From: an uncultured Lachnospiraceae bacterium
GTDB lineage: Bacteria; Bacillota; Clostridia; Lachnospirales; Lachnospiraceae
Assembly (NCBI GenBank): GCA_949878435.1
Contig: CATLAK010000003.1
Coordinates: 224,186-288,185, forward strand
Direction of reading: 5' to 3'
DNA: 64,000 bases
A model generated the notes under the pieces. That model was given only the letters and a program-made list of their open reading frames with translations, ran no database searches and was not told where the DNA came from. This document shows, piece after piece, positions 8,002-17,672 of the stretch; position 1 is the stretch's first letter; every line of letters begins with the position of its first letter. The position numbers and the translations under genes are program-made.

Positions 8002-8703
8002 ATGAAAAAGATGACAAAGAAAGTATTAGCAGTAGTTGCATCCATGGCAATCATGTGCATGACCTTGACAGGCTGCGGATCCAAAATGGCTCCGGCAAAT
8101 GAGACAGTAGGTGCATTATTTGAACTTGCTGCAAAGAGCAATCCAGCTCCCATGAAAGACCTTCTTGGTTTTGCATCAGAAGAAGATGTATACAGTGCAT
8201 TTTTTGAAGAAGGCGCTGAAACAGAGCTTGTAGATGAGTTAAGCAGCCAGCTTACAAGCGCAGGCGTTAATTTAACTGAGGAAGAGCTTCAGAAAATCAC
8301 AGATTCCATGACAGCAGTACTTAACAAAATCAACTATACTACAGAAATCACTTCTGAAAGCAGCGATCAAGTTACTGTTTCCTTAAAAATTTATGGTTAC
8401 TCTTTAGACGACATGAATCAGGTTATGATCGATGCTTCCACAACAATGATGAACAGCATCACAGAAGAGGATCAGCTGGCTGCAGCAGGCGGCGACACAG
8501 AAGTGCTGACCAAATATATGCAGCAGTACATCAGCGACTTTTTAGCTGGGCTTTCCGCTATGGAACTTAAGACAGAACCTGTGGAAGTAACTGTTGTATG
8601 TGAAAAACTTGCCGTTGATGTAAGCGGTAAGGAAACAGCAGCATGGCTTCCCAGCGATATGAACACTTTCTCAAACCAGATTGATGAAGCAATGTTCCAG
8701 TAA
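8002..8703 (+). CDS. Lipoprotein of unknown function
   Basis: A 233-residue secreted lipoprotein. The N terminus MKKMTKKVLAVVASMAIMCM leads to the lipobox LTGCGS (Cys near residue 21). The mature part is acidic and mostly helical, with a middle block (ETELVDELSSQLTSAGVNL) and a later strand-like pair (VTVSLKIYGYSL; EPVEVTVVCEKLAVDVSG). It resembles the many small clostridial lipoproteins with a DUF5105/DUF4878-like core, but I cannot assign it firmly. It stands alone, with AAGGAGAG upstream and a terminator 30 bases after its stop. Confidence 0.85.
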   Translation: MKKMTKKVLAVVASMAIMCMTLTGCGSKMAPANETVGALFELAAKSNPAPMKDLLGFASEEDVYSAFFEEGAETELVDELSSQLTSAGVNLTEEELQKITDSMTAVLNKINYTTEITSESSDQVTVSLKIYGYSLDDMNQVMIDASTTMMNSITEEDQLAAAGGDTEVLTKYMQQYISDFLAGLSAMELKTEPVEVTVVCEKLAVDVSGKETAAWLPSDMNTFSNQIDEAMFQ

Positions 8704-8732
8704 AATACATATTGAAGATTACTCTTTATAAT

Positions 8733-8766
8733 AAAAACTCCGGCGCATAAACACGCCGGAGTTTTT
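8733..8766. terminator. Bidirectional terminator between lipoprotein and SDR genes
   Basis: AAAAACTCCGGCG and CGCCGGAGTTTTT form a 13-base stem with an 8-base loop. T runs on both strands suit the convergent genes on either side. Confidence 0.92.
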
Positions 8767-8793
8767 ACTACCCTTTATATAAATAAAACATTT

Positions 8794-9543
8794 TTATGAC
8801 CTGCATGCACCGTCAACAGACAAAATCTCACCGGTCACATAGCTTGCAAGATCGCTGGCAAGATACAAAAATGCATTGGCAACATCTTCTGGCTCTCCCG
8901 GTCTTCCCAACGGAATCTTAGCTGAGATTGCATCGACCATAGCCTGTGGAAGCGCCGCAACCATATCCGTTTTGGTCACTCCCGGTGCAACCGCATTGAC
9001 TCTTATATTATCTTTACCGAGTTCCCTTGCAAGGGAAAATGTCATGCCGTTCACTGCCGATTTGCTGGTGGGATAACCAACCCCTGACGGCTGACCTGAA
9101 ATACTGACCATAGAGCTGGTATTGATAATGCATCCGCCCCCTTGCTCCTTCATAACCTTTGCTGCCGGCAAAATAGCATAAAACAGCGCCTTCACATTCA
9201 GATCTATTACCTTGTCAAACTCTTCCGGTGTATAGTCATATAAAGGGGTGCTCTGCGATATCCCTGCATTATTGACAAGAATATCTACCTTTCCAAATTT
9301 CTCCTTCACATCCAGAACTGCCTTCTCAACCTCCGCTGCATCCGTAAGCTTTGGGAACATACCATCCACTTCCCAATCAGCATTTTCCTCCTTAAGTTTC
9401 GCAAGCGCCTTGTCCACCGTCTCCTTCCTAGAGCCAAACAAAACGACTTTTGCTCCGTTTGCAAGATACTTGCGGACAATCTCAAATCCAATCCCTCTGG
9501 TTCCCCCAGTTACAATTGCTACTTTCCCTTCTAATAACATCAT
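8794..9543 (-). CDS. Short-chain dehydrogenase/reductase (FabG/BaiA-like)
   Basis: A 249-residue classical SDR with cofactor motif TGGTRGIG near residue 12, NNAG near 91, catalytic Ser in NTSSMVS and the YxxxK pair in YPTSK. The fold reduces ketones or oxidises alcohols with NAD(P). The central GVGYPTSK and the ending ASDLASYVTGEILSVDGA look like BaiA hydroxysteroid dehydrogenases of bile-acid-converting clostridia, but they also fit general FabG-like enzymes. No other bai gene is present. It is a single-gene unit facing the lipoprotein terminator. Substrate is open. Confidence 0.88.
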   Translation of the reverse strand: MMLLEGKVAIVTGGTRGIGFEIVRKYLANGAKVVLFGSRKETVDKALAKLKEENADWEVDGMFPKLTDAAEVEKAVLDVKEKFGKVDILVNNAGISQSTPLYDYTPEEFDKVIDLNVKALFYAILPAAKVMKEQGGGCIINTSSMVSISGQPSGVGYPTSKSAVNGMTFSLARELGKDNIRVNAVAPGVTKTDMVAALPQAMVDAISAKIPLGRPGEPEDVANAFLYLASDLASYVTGEILSVDGACRS

Positions 9544-9634
9544 CGTACTCCTTCCCTTTTCTTTTTATCCTATATTATAGCACCCCCCGCTCCAATAAAA
9601 TATCTTTTTATAAAATTTTCATATTTTTATAGCA

Positions 9635-10189
9635 TTACAATCTTTGTTTTCCTCGTGTGATTATCTGGATATATTTGATCATAAGTTTCCACACCGCTTT
9701 TCCCGCTAGAAATAGTAACACACCGGTGGCGACAGACAATGGGAATGCCAGGTAGGGAGGCGCCGTATAGGTTCCAAATTGGAAACTGACGAACGGAACG
9801 TTTTTTCCAACCAGAAATCCTAAAAATTCGATTACACCAGCTATGGGCGCCATCACACCGCTGATCATCAACCCTGCTGCAAGGACACTGCAAAAGGGGA
9901 GTATGAACATTCCTGTAAATCCTGCAAAGCTATAAAATGCGGTGACTGCACAGAATCTGCGCCAGCTGAATGTATTATTTTGGGCAATTGATTCCCCCAG
10001 ATACGCGCCTGCCAGTTCCTTCGCATCTCCCAGACGCTCTAAAATCTGGTCATCCGACAGACTGCCCTGGTTCTGTAATTCTGTAATTTCACTTTTAATT
10101 TCATTAATGATATCTGCACGCTCCGAGGCTGCCATAGGTTTTAAATATTTATCAATTTTATCAAGATAATCATTTATTTTCTTATCCAT
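9635..10189 (-). CDS. DUF1700 (HAAS-type) membrane protein, PadR partner
   Basis: A 184-residue protein starting MDKKINDYLDKIDKYL. The first 75 residues are a charged helical domain (ERADIINEIKSEITEL, LGDAKELAGAYLGE), the signature of the DUF1700/HAAS family. It is followed by three to four hydrophobic helices. Such proteins are almost always encoded next to a PadR repressor, as here, with 5 bases between. They are thought to link membrane state to regulation, but the mechanism is poorly known. The longer reading frame overlapping padR is rejected in favour of the ATG after the padR stop. Confidence 0.85.
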   Translation of the reverse strand: MDKKINDYLDKIDKYLKPMAASERADIINEIKSEITELQNQGSLSDDQILERLGDAKELAGAYLGESIAQNNTFSWRRFCAVTAFYSFAGFTGMFILPFCSVLAAGLMISGVMAPIAGVIEFLGFLVGKNVPFVSFQFGTYTAPPYLAFPLSVATGVLLFLAGKAVWKLMIKYIQIITRGKQRL

Positions 10190-10194
10190 ATCTC

Positions 10195-10527
10195 TTATGC
10201 TCCTTTGATTTGTTCTATTGCGGTCAATAAGTCGTTCCACTGGACAGTCATGGCTTCCAAATATTCCCTTCCCTTATCTGTAATGGAATAGTACTTTCTC
10301 GGCGGAAGTCCCTGTGTCGTCTCCTGCCAGAAAGAAGATAAAAAGCCTTCGCTTAGCAGTCTTCTAAGCAATGGATAAATGGTGCTTTCCTTTGCCGTCA
10401 AAATAGGATGCTTTTCCAATTCACTTATAATTTCATACCCGTAATACGCCCTTTTATCAATCATAAGCAAAATACTGTATTCTAATGTTCCGCGTTTAAT
10501 CTGGGATTTCCAGTCTTCTATATTCAT
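10195..10527 (-). CDS. PadR family transcriptional repressor
   Basis: A 110-residue winged-helix protein: KRGTLEYSILLMI, YYGYEIISELEK, ESTIYPLLRRLLSEGFL, and YYSITDKGREYLE are the PadR core. The PadR-s2 subgroup has this length and a single C-terminal dimer helix. It leads a two-gene transcript with the DUF1700 gene, and a consensus promoter with a palindrome in its spacer lies just upstream, so it probably represses itself. The inducer is unknown. Confidence 0.92.
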   Translation of the reverse strand: MNIEDWKSQIKRGTLEYSILLMIDKRAYYGYEIISELEKHPILTAKESTIYPLLRRLLSEGFLSSFWQETTQGLPPRKYYSITDKGREYLEAMTVQWNDLLTAIEQIKGA

Positions 10528-10548
10528 ATCCTTCCCTCCTTGATATAT

Positions 10549-10577
10549 ATCGTACTACATAGTACTATGCTTGTCAA
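10549..10577 (-). promoter_or_regulatory. padR promoter with palindromic operator
   Basis: On the minus strand TTGACA (10572-10577) and TACGAT (10549-10554) are 17 bases apart. The spacer contains the perfect palindrome CATAGTACTATG (10558-10569), and GTACTA-CA-TAGTAC (10552-10565) overlaps it into the -10. This is where an autorepressor would sit. The regulator-operator link is inferred. Confidence 0.8.
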
Positions 10578-10633
10578 TAGTATATTCTTATAAGAGGTAT
10601 CTATTTAAAACAAAGCATACTACAAACCGATGC

Positions 10634-10662
10634 TTGACACGCCCCTTCACATTGGATAAAAT
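10634..10662 (+). promoter_or_regulatory. Consensus promoter facing a truncated hydrolase gene
   Basis: TTGACA (10634-10639), a 17-base spacer and TAAAAT (10657-10662) read toward the DUF3089 remnant. The reading frames right after it close within a few codons, so the promoter appears to have outlived the start of its gene. Confidence 0.7.
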
Positions 10663-10691
10663 GACATGGTTAAAACAGAATGACTCGATAG

Positions 10692-11672
10692 ACATCCCAT
10701 AGGGATACCGAACTGCTTGGCAGGCATACCCTTCTATGCAGTCCAAGTGAAAGGTCAGGCGCAAATGAAGAAAACTGGGCATATAGCGGAGCAGGCGAAG
10801 GGAAAGAGGCAGATGTTTTTCTTGTCTGCCCTACGGTGGATATGAAGGACGAGTGGAACATGTCGCTGTCCGATGAGGAAACAAAGGCTTCCTTCCTCGG
10901 CGCTTTGAACATGGAGCGCGGCATCTATGAGGATTCCGCAAGGCTGTACGCGCCATATTATAGGCAGGCGGCAATAAAGGTGTACGATCTAAACGAGGCA
11001 GAAAGGGAACCTTATTTAAAGACCGCATATGCAGATGTATCGGCTGCCTTTTCCTATTATCTTGAAAATTATAATGAGGACAGACCAATTATCCTTGCAG
11101 GTTTTTCACAAGGGGCGGATATGTGCTACCGCTTGATGATGGAATACTTCGGCGATGAGGAATTGTCGGACAGGCTCGTCGCTGTCTATGCCATTGGCTG
11201 GGCGATGACGGATGATATGGCGGAAAAATATCCCCAGCTGAAAGCGGCATCAGGCGAAACAGACACGGGTGTCGTCATCAGTTTTGAATGCGAATCGGAG
11301 ACCGTAACAGAAACCTTCATTATACCTGAAGGCACAAAGGCACTTTCCATCAACCCGCTAAACTGGAAAACGGACAGTACCGCTGCAGCGAGGGAAGAAA
11401 ATGCAGGCGCCTGCTTTACAGACTATGAGGGAAACATTATAGAGGAAGTGCCGGCGTTATGCGGCTGCTATATTGACATGAACCGGGGTGTGTTAAAAGT
11501 GACGGACATTTTATCAGAGGATTATCCGGCTGCCATTCCAGGGCTTCCCGATGGAGCGTATCATGTTTATGATTATCAATTTTTTTATCGGGATTTGCAG
11601 GAAAATGTAGAAGTAAGATTAAATCAGTATTTAAAAAAGCGCTATGCAATGGATTCAACCCCTAAGGGCTAA
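10692..11672 (+). pseudogene. DUF3089 alpha/beta-hydrolase lacking its N terminus
   Basis: The open frame runs without a stop from 10692, and family-like sequence begins at about 10773 (NWAYSGAGEG, ADVFLVCPTVD). It continues to the hydrolase nucleophile motif GFSQGAD, then a DUF3089-like C-terminal half. There is no ATG, GTG or TTG before GTG 10830 / ATG 10836. Those cut into the first core strand and have no ribosome site. Family members normally begin with a signal peptide; here about 50-80 residues are missing. The rest is intact, so the loss may be recent. A translated short form from 10836 (278 residues) is possible but would probably misfold. Confidence 0.65.
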
Positions 11673-11683
11673 ACCCATTGCAT
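11644..11683. repeat. Inverted repeat spanning the DUF3089 stop codon
   Basis: ATGCAATGG (11644-11652) and CCATTGCAT (11675-11683) form a 9-base stem, with the stop codon in the loop. On the plus strand a T-rich stretch starts about 15 bases later, so it may act as a weak terminator. Confidence 0.5.
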
Positions 11684-11710
11684 GGAACAGTCTATTTATT
11701 CTTTTTTATT

Positions 11711-13840
11711 TCATTTGAAAAGCAGAAAATTCCTGGATGCGCGCTTTTCATACTTTAGGACGATTGCTGAGGTCTTCGGAAGGGTTATGCCAATCTTGCC
11801 GGATACCACCGGATATTCATGGGACTGGGTGGAATACCCCTCTTCATTAGTAAACATCAGGCTTTTAACTACACTTTCCTTAGGAATTCCCAGCTGCCAT
11901 ACCGATACATCTCTGGTCACTTCATGGTCATTGTTGTTGATCAGTACTACGATTGCCGCTTTGGGGTTGAATCTGCCATACCCCAGCACGTTATAGGCAT
12001 GATCGATAAAATTAAGAGAACCTGTCAGAATTTCCGGATTTTCTTTATGGATTCGTATCATTTCCCTGTGGAACTGAATCAGTTCCTGATCCTCGTGCCC
12101 CCAAGGGTAGGTTCTTCTATTATCAGGATCCGTGAACCCGCAGACGCCCGCTTCATCACCATAATAAATCGTGGGGGCGCCCGGCCAGGTCATCTGGATG
12201 ACCACGGCTTCACGCATAACCGCTTTATTGATGCCCTCATCAGCCGCCTGCGCGCCCAATGTGTTTGTCCTGCCCACCTTTTTGTTGGTTCTGGTCAGAA
12301 ATCTGGAATGATCGTGATTGGAAAGCTCGTTCATGGCAATCTGAAGCGACGGCGTCGTAAAGCTTGCCATGTGATGCCTCATGGCTCCCATAAAGCTGTC
12401 CGTATTTCCGTATAAATCCCCGCGGTAATCATCGCTGTGCTTCTGCATGCCTGTAAGGAACCAAGTCACCGGCTCCATGAAAGCATCGTAATTCATTACC
12501 GTATCCCATTCCTTTCCATTCAGCCAGTCCCTTGGGCTTCCATAATGCTCCGCAAGCACGATAGCATTGGGATTTGCCTGTCTTACAGCCTCGCGGAACT
12601 CCTTCCAGAAATGATGGTTAAATTCAGGGCTATGCCCCAAGTCTGCCGCAACATCCAGACGCCACCCATCTGCGTTATAAGGAGGGGAGACCCATTTCTC
12701 CGCAATCCTAAGGACATAATCAAATAATTCTCTGGATTTTTCATAATTCAGCTTGGGAAGCGTATCATGCCCCCACCAGCCGTCATAACTTGTATTATAG
12801 GGCCATGCATTCTCATTATAGAACTGGAAGTAAGAATTATAAGGGCTTTCCTTGACAATATGGGCGCCCTTTTCATACCCTTGCGCATTTTCGTATATTC
12901 TTTCCCTGTCCATCCATTTGTTAAAGGAACCGCAGTGGTTGAACACACCGTCCAGGATCACTTTCATTCCTCTTCTGTGCGCCTCTTCCACCACCTTGGC
13001 AAACAGAGCATTGCTGGCATCCAGATTTTTCTTGTTAGTGACTCTGTCGATATATCTGCTGGCAAACCGATTCTCATGCTGATCATGGCGAAGCAGTTCC
13101 CCCTCATCGCTGACAATCTTTCCGATGTGAGGATCGATACAATCATAATCCTGAATATCATATTTGTGATTAGAGGGTGAAACAAAAAGAGGATTGAAAT
13201 AAATGACATCGATGCCGAGCCCCTGCAGATAATCCATCTTATCCAAGACCCCCTGCAGATCGCCTCCATAAAATTCACGGACTCCCATCACCGCCGGATA
13301 CTTATTCCAGTCATCCACCTTGACTGTCTTGTCTCCGATATACTCATATTCTGATGTGAGTACATCATTGGTTGGATCTCCATTGTAAAAACGATCCACG
13401 TAAATCTGGTACATGACCGCACCCTTCGCCCACGCAGGCGTCTTGAACCCTGGAATCACCCTGAACGCATACTCCGGCGCAGCCTCCTTCGTAACACCTC
13501 TGGTATCATAAATACAAGTAATCTTTCCTATCTGGACTTCAAAATGGTACGCATACTCCACTTCCTCCACTTCCGTCTGACAGGCAAAGTAATCAAATAC
13601 TTCATCATTGCTTTCTTTGTGCATAATTATTCTGTTTCCCCGATTCACCATAAAAACCCGGTCCACGTTATTGAGCGCTGCCCGGAATCTGATGGTAATC
13701 TGGGAATAAGGATTGGGTTCTGCAGGAGATAAATAATTTTCCGTCGTATCACTGAATAATGCCTTCCTGTTAAAAACAGGCCGCATGCTTTCTATATATT
13801 GCCTGTTATACTCCGCCTTCATCAATCGTTCAAAATCCAT
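11711..13840 (-). CDS. GH13 alpha-glucan hydrolase (neopullulanase-like)
   Basis: A 709-residue cytoplasmic enzyme with no signal peptide. Residues 1-130 look like the CBM34-type N domain. A TIM barrel follows with the GH13 motifs DGVFNH (297-302), DGWRLD (nucleophile D396), VLAEHYG (acid/base E431) and LSNHDHSR (D510), then a C-terminal beta domain. Such enzymes cut alpha-1,4 links in maltodextrins, cyclodextrins or pullulan brought in by a transporter. No maltose transporter is adjacent, so it acts alone here. It starts at ATG with a weak upstream site. It is convergent to the DUF3089 remnant. Confidence 0.92.
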   Translation of the reverse strand: MDFERLMKAEYNRQYIESMRPVFNRKALFSDTTENYLSPAEPNPYSQITIRFRAALNNVDRVFMVNRGNRIIMHKESNDEVFDYFACQTEVEEVEYAYHFEVQIGKITCIYDTRGVTKEAAPEYAFRVIPGFKTPAWAKGAVMYQIYVDRFYNGDPTNDVLTSEYEYIGDKTVKVDDWNKYPAVMGVREFYGGDLQGVLDKMDYLQGLGIDVIYFNPLFVSPSNHKYDIQDYDCIDPHIGKIVSDEGELLRHDQHENRFASRYIDRVTNKKNLDASNALFAKVVEEAHRRGMKVILDGVFNHCGSFNKWMDRERIYENAQGYEKGAHIVKESPYNSYFQFYNENAWPYNTSYDGWWGHDTLPKLNYEKSRELFDYVLRIAEKWVSPPYNADGWRLDVAADLGHSPEFNHHFWKEFREAVRQANPNAIVLAEHYGSPRDWLNGKEWDTVMNYDAFMEPVTWFLTGMQKHSDDYRGDLYGNTDSFMGAMRHHMASFTTPSLQIAMNELSNHDHSRFLTRTNKKVGRTNTLGAQAADEGINKAVMREAVVIQMTWPGAPTIYYGDEAGVCGFTDPDNRRTYPWGHEDQELIQFHREMIRIHKENPEILTGSLNFIDHAYNVLGYGRFNPKAAIVVLINNNDHEVTRDVSVWQLGIPKESVVKSLMFTNEEGYSTQSHEYPVVSGKIGITLPKTSAIVLKYEKRASRNFLLFK

Positions 13841-13937
13841 ATATGCTTAACTCCGTTTCTCAAAAATAAAATTCCATTTATATATTATACTATACCCATA
13901 AGATACGCAATACATATTCTTCTTTATCGCCAAAGAC

Positions 13938-14275
13938 AACAGTTCAACCTGCAAGGGCAGGACAGATGCTTGGAGAGCGGAGGGCGCAGCGCAGATGACG
14001 GCACACCTTATCTTTTCCAGTCTCCCCTCAAAATCGAATTTCACTAACAGAATGTGTGTAAGCTTTTCAACGCGGTCGGGTCGGAGCCATGGCGGCATCC
14101 ATGCCGCTTGGCTCCTAAAATCGCCATCCATGGCGATTTTGCCCTAGGCTTTCCTACATTCTGCAAGTGAAATTGCCGATTTTTCGCAGAGACTGGAAAA
14201 GATAAGGTGTGCCGTCATCTGCGCTGCGCCCTCCGCTCTCCAAGCATCTGTCCTGCCCTTGCAGGTTGAACTGTT
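13938..14275. repeat. Large palindromic element, copy A (87-bp perfect arms)
   Basis: Between the GH13 start and the chemoreceptor stop lies a 338-base palindrome. Its outer arms (13938-14024 and 14189-14275) are perfect inverted repeats of 87 bases by eye. The 164-base centre holds two further hairpins: GGAGCC...GGCTCC at 14083-14115 and AAAATCGCCAT-CC-ATGGCGATTTT at 14117-14140. Bases 14014-14131 are about 85-90 percent identical to 39177-39293. No transposase is present. The bases between 13841 and 13937 and 14276-14344 show nothing else. Overlapping short frames are taken as spurious. Confidence 0.9.
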
Positions 14276-14344
14276 ACCATCAAAGTGTCCAAAAAAACAT
14301 AAAAGACCGCTGTAAACCTTATATGGTCTACAACGATTCTTCAT

Positions 14345-16420
14345 TTAATCAATTATAAATGCACTGACGGCTACCTTCAGTCTATCTGATACGGTCATCA
14401 GGTTGTCTGCGCATATGGCAAGTTCGTCCACCTGTTTTTTCTGTTTTTCAACGTCCTCGCCTATATTGATGGTTTCCGCCGTATTTTCCCCTGTCGTGGA
14501 AGAAATGGATTGCACCGCGCTCAGCGTGGAATCCTTTGCATTGGAAATTGCCTGTGTCTGTATTACGATCTCATCAATATTTCCAGCCAGCTTTTCCAGA
14601 TAATCATCCATATCCTTAAATGCACCCACCGCATGGATGACTGCTGTCTTCTGTGAGGTTAGTGCCTTTCCCGTATGCTCTGCGTGGCGCAGCACTTCAA
14701 CATTAAATTCCTCTATCCTGCTGATAATCTTGTGTATCTCATCTGCTGCACCCATAGACTGGTCGGCAAGCCTTTTTACTTCCGATGCGACCACTGCAAA
14801 TCCCCTTCCCGATTCTCCGGCTCTTGCCGCCTCAATGCTGGCATTTAATGATAAAAGGTTCGTCTGTTCGGCAATTTCTGATATGACTTGGATAATACGG
14901 TTAATATCTGAAACTGATGATCCCAGCCCTTCCAGTTCTTTTACCATTTCATGCAGATTTTGATCGGTCGCCTCAGAGGTTTTGTTTAGCTCTTCCATAA
15001 TTCCAATTCCTGAGTTTACAAGATTCTTAACCCCATTTGAAATTTTCTGGATTTCCTCCGTGTTATCTGCTACACAAGTAATCTTGTCTGCCAGATTATC
15101 CATATTATTGAGACAGTCTCTTGCACCTTCGCCCTGGTCTTCTGCACCTATACGAATCTGGGTGATTGCACCGGATATTCCCTCCATCGCTTCACATACC
15201 TGCGTATTCATATCCCCCACTTTGCTTACAGCCTCTTCTACCTGACCGGCTCCCTCCGATACCTGCATAATCAGCTTTTTTACCGATACCACCATATCGT
15301 TGATTCCGCCGCACAATGCCGCGAATTCATCCCTGCTTTTCGTCCTGATCTGCACCGTAAGGTCGCCCTTAGATGCCTGTTCCACACCCCTTAAAATATT
15401 CTGGATATTTTTCCCTATACTTAGCGCAATCAAAGTCGCGACTGCCGACATGATTACCGTCAGGACGATTACCATAACAGTTACGTTCATCCTGATATCA
15501 TTTGCCTGCTCCAGCATGGTCTCCTTGGGAATCAAGCCTATGATACTATTTCCGATATCTCCTATGTAATAATAGCACATCCAGTAGTCCTTGCCCCTAT
15601 ATCGTAAATTAAAAGAACCTGACTTATCTACGCCCTGCTGCATTTTTTGATAGGCATTTCCCGAAACAATGATTTTCTCATCCAGAGATGGCGGATAATC
15701 CGCCTCCCGTGCCAGCTCTGTATTATCTTGCGCAGTAAACACTACCGTGCTATTGTCCCCCAGATTAATTTCCTCTAAGAGCTCCTCCATAACGCTGCTT
15801 CTGACTTCAAGAATAATGAATCCGATATCCTGTCCTGTAAGCACATTATCCACGCGCCGGATAATTGTCAAAATACGGTTGTCATAGGGATTTTCCGCTT
15901 CCGGTCTTCTTTCCTTTAAAAATTCACTCTCCCCAAGCCATACCTTGCGGTTTCTTGCCATCACTTCTGCATAATCATTGGAAGCAGCAAAGGCTTCATA
16001 TGTCGTTTCATCAAAAACAATCTCCTGATTGGTACTGATATGTTCATTCCCGTCTATGGCTATAAAATATCCATTTTCAACATATGCATTGGTACCTAGA
16101 AAGGATTTCATTTTCCTGTCCACGTAATCAAAATCCACACCCTCCTTTGGCGTGCCGCTAAAATAGGAAATCAGATCCCCATCCTGAGACAGATCGTACG
16201 CTGTCGTTTCCACTTCCAGCAAGAGAATTTCCAGATAATCAGAGGTTTTACCTAAAATCTGCATGGTAGATTCCTTATAATGTTTCTGCAGAAAATCCGC
16301 CGTCTGCCGGTAAATGATTCCTCCCAGCAAAATCATAAAAAGCACAGGAAGGGCAAAAGCCAAAAACAGCTTTGCCCTGATTCCTATTCCTCTTTTCTTA
16401 CCCTTTTGTGTTTTAATCAT
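14345..16420 (-). CDS. Methyl-accepting chemotaxis protein beside sugar transporter
   Basis: A 691-residue chemoreceptor. A membrane helix near 15-38 is followed by a roughly 260-residue extracellular sensor of the dCache type, a second helix near 305-330, a HAMP domain ([19 protein letters not shown]), and the signalling domain with the hairpin-tip region ([24 protein letters not shown] shortened here) and a long coiled coil. It lies 32 bases after the sugar permease gene on the same strand, so it may be in the same transcript and serve taxis toward that sugar, directly or through the binding protein. The start MIKTQKGKK follows AGAGGAAG; the longer frame is rejected. Confidence 0.92.
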   Translation of the reverse strand: MIKTQKGKKRGIGIRAKLFLAFALPVLFMILLGGIIYRQTADFLQKHYKESTMQILGKTSDYLEILLLEVETTAYDLSQDGDLISYFSGTPKEGVDFDYVDRKMKSFLGTNAYVENGYFIAIDGNEHISTNQEIVFDETTYEAFAASNDYAEVMARNRKVWLGESEFLKERRPEAENPYDNRILTIIRRVDNVLTGQDIGFIILEVRSSVMEELLEEINLGDNSTVVFTAQDNTELAREADYPPSLDEKIIVSGNAYQKMQQGVDKSGSFNLRYRGKDYWMCYYYIGDIGNSIIGLIPKETMLEQANDIRMNVTVMVIVLTVIMSAVATLIALSIGKNIQNILRGVEQASKGDLTVQIRTKSRDEFAALCGGINDMVVSVKKLIMQVSEGAGQVEEAVSKVGDMNTQVCEAMEGISGAITQIRIGAEDQGEGARDCLNNMDNLADKITCVADNTEEIQKISNGVKNLVNSGIGIMEELNKTSEATDQNLHEMVKELEGLGSSVSDINRIIQVISEIAEQTNLLSLNASIEAARAGESGRGFAVVASEVKRLADQSMGAADEIHKIISRIEEFNVEVLRHAEHTGKALTSQKTAVIHAVGAFKDMDDYLEKLAGNIDEIVIQTQAISNAKDSTLSAVQSISSTTGENTAETINIGEDVEKQKKQVDELAICADNLMTVSDRLKVAVSAFIID

Positions 16421-16452
16421 TTCACTTCCTCTCCGCATGAACCATATAGTCC

Positions 16453-17661
16453 TTATCTTGCCTTGGAACGTGTTCTTACATCAAATGCAACGGCAATGAT
16501 GAAAATGATTCCCTTAACGATATACTGATAAGATACATCCACACCCATTAAGTTCATTCCATTGGTCAATGACATGATTACCAGTGCACCGATGATTGTA
16601 TTTGTAACCTTTCCTATACCCCCGCTGACAGCTGTGCCGCCGATGTACGAAGAGGCAATCGCATCCATTTCAAATGCATTACCTGCTGTAGGAGTTGCAG
16701 ACTGCAGTCTTGAGGTATATAATACGCCGGCAAGCGCCGCCAAAAAGCTCATGGAACAAAATGCGAACAGAGTCACCTTTTTTACATCGATACCGGAAAG
16801 TTCTGCTGCCTGATCATTGCCTCCGATACCGTAAATGTATCTGCCTAGTCTGGTTTTATTCAACATGTAATTATAAATAAACAAGACCACACCCACGATG
16901 ACTGCTGTCCATGGGATGCCGCTATAACTTGCCAGTACCCATATAATCGCCATGATAATGACAGAAACAAAAATAAGACCAAAGATAAATACAGGAGCAG
17001 AAATTACCTGAAAATTATATTTCTGCTTATTTTTTCTGACCTTGATCTGCGAAACCACGGTGAGTACCACTGCAACAATACCGATCAGCAGCGTAAGCAG
17101 ATGAAACCCTAAATCCACACCGGGAATATCAGGAATAAATCCGTTAGACAATGCATTGAACCCGGCATTGGGTATGATAATCGTACCTGTTTTCTGTAAT
17201 GCCAGATTCAGCAGTCCTCGGAACATAAACATGCCTGCCAGCGTAGTAACAAATGCAGGAACCCCCACTCTCGTTACTAAAACCCCCTGATATACCCCAA
17301 TCATGAGCCCGATTGCAAGGACGGCAAGAATCGCGATCCACTCATTTACGCCTGTCTGCGTCATCAATATTGCTGCAATCGCCCCGCAAAAGCCTGCAAC
17401 ATAGCCTACCGAAAGATCGATATGCTTTAAGATCAGTATCAATGTCATGCCAATAGCAAGCACCGCAACATATCCCGCCTGATTAATCAGATTAGAGAGA
17501 TTTCTTGCCTGTATAAATCCTCCATTGGTCTTCCATGTAAAAAACAGCATGATGATTACAAGCGTTATGTACATCATGTAATCTCTGATATTTGTTTTAA
17601 CCAAACTGGCGATCTCCCACCCAAGCCCCGCCTTTTTAGGTTCTTTCTTTGTATTTTCCAT
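16453..17661 (-). CDS. Sugar ABC transporter permease (GguB/XylH-like)
   Basis: A 402-residue permease of the ribose/xylose/galactose class with about 10-12 hydrophobic segments. It carries an extra central segment ([11 protein letters not shown] and two more helices), as in the long GguB/XylH/MmsB type rather than RbsC (about 320). Motifs GAIAAILMT and [12 protein letters not shown] match the family. It is the third gene of a binding protein-ATPase-permease set, 11 bases after the ATPase gene. A TAGGAGG site precedes the ATG. Confidence 0.92.
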   Translation of the reverse strand: MENTKKEPKKAGLGWEIASLVKTNIRDYMMYITLVIIMLFFTWKTNGGFIQARNLSNLINQAGYVAVLAIGMTLILILKHIDLSVGYVAGFCGAIAAILMTQTGVNEWIAILAVLAIGLMIGVYQGVLVTRVGVPAFVTTLAGMFMFRGLLNLALQKTGTIIIPNAGFNALSNGFIPDIPGVDLGFHLLTLLIGIVAVVLTVVSQIKVRKNKQKYNFQVISAPVFIFGLIFVSVIIMAIIWVLASYSGIPWTAVIVGVVLFIYNYMLNKTRLGRYIYGIGGNDQAAELSGIDVKKVTLFAFCSMSFLAALAGVLYTSRLQSATPTAGNAFEMDAIASSYIGGTAVSGGIGKVTNTIIGALVIMSLTNGMNLMGVDVSYQYIVKGIIFIIAVAFDVRTRSKAR

Positions 17662-17672
17662 TCTGTAACCTC

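Noticed and set aside
8794..9543. Possible bile-acid (bai) gene
   Set aside because: The SDR looks like BaiA in places, but these features are shared by FabG-like enzymes and no other bai gene is present.
14025..14188. The spacer inside the inverted repeat is 164 bases in both copies
   Set aside because: The arms sit at different places relative to the shared core in each copy, so the equal length is probably chance.
13847..14344. Two short minus-strand frames (13847-14131 and 14144-14344) that could be called hypothetical proteins
   Set aside because: They lie within the palindromic element, have no ribosome site and simply translate the repeat. The frame is broken in copy B by the single-base indel.
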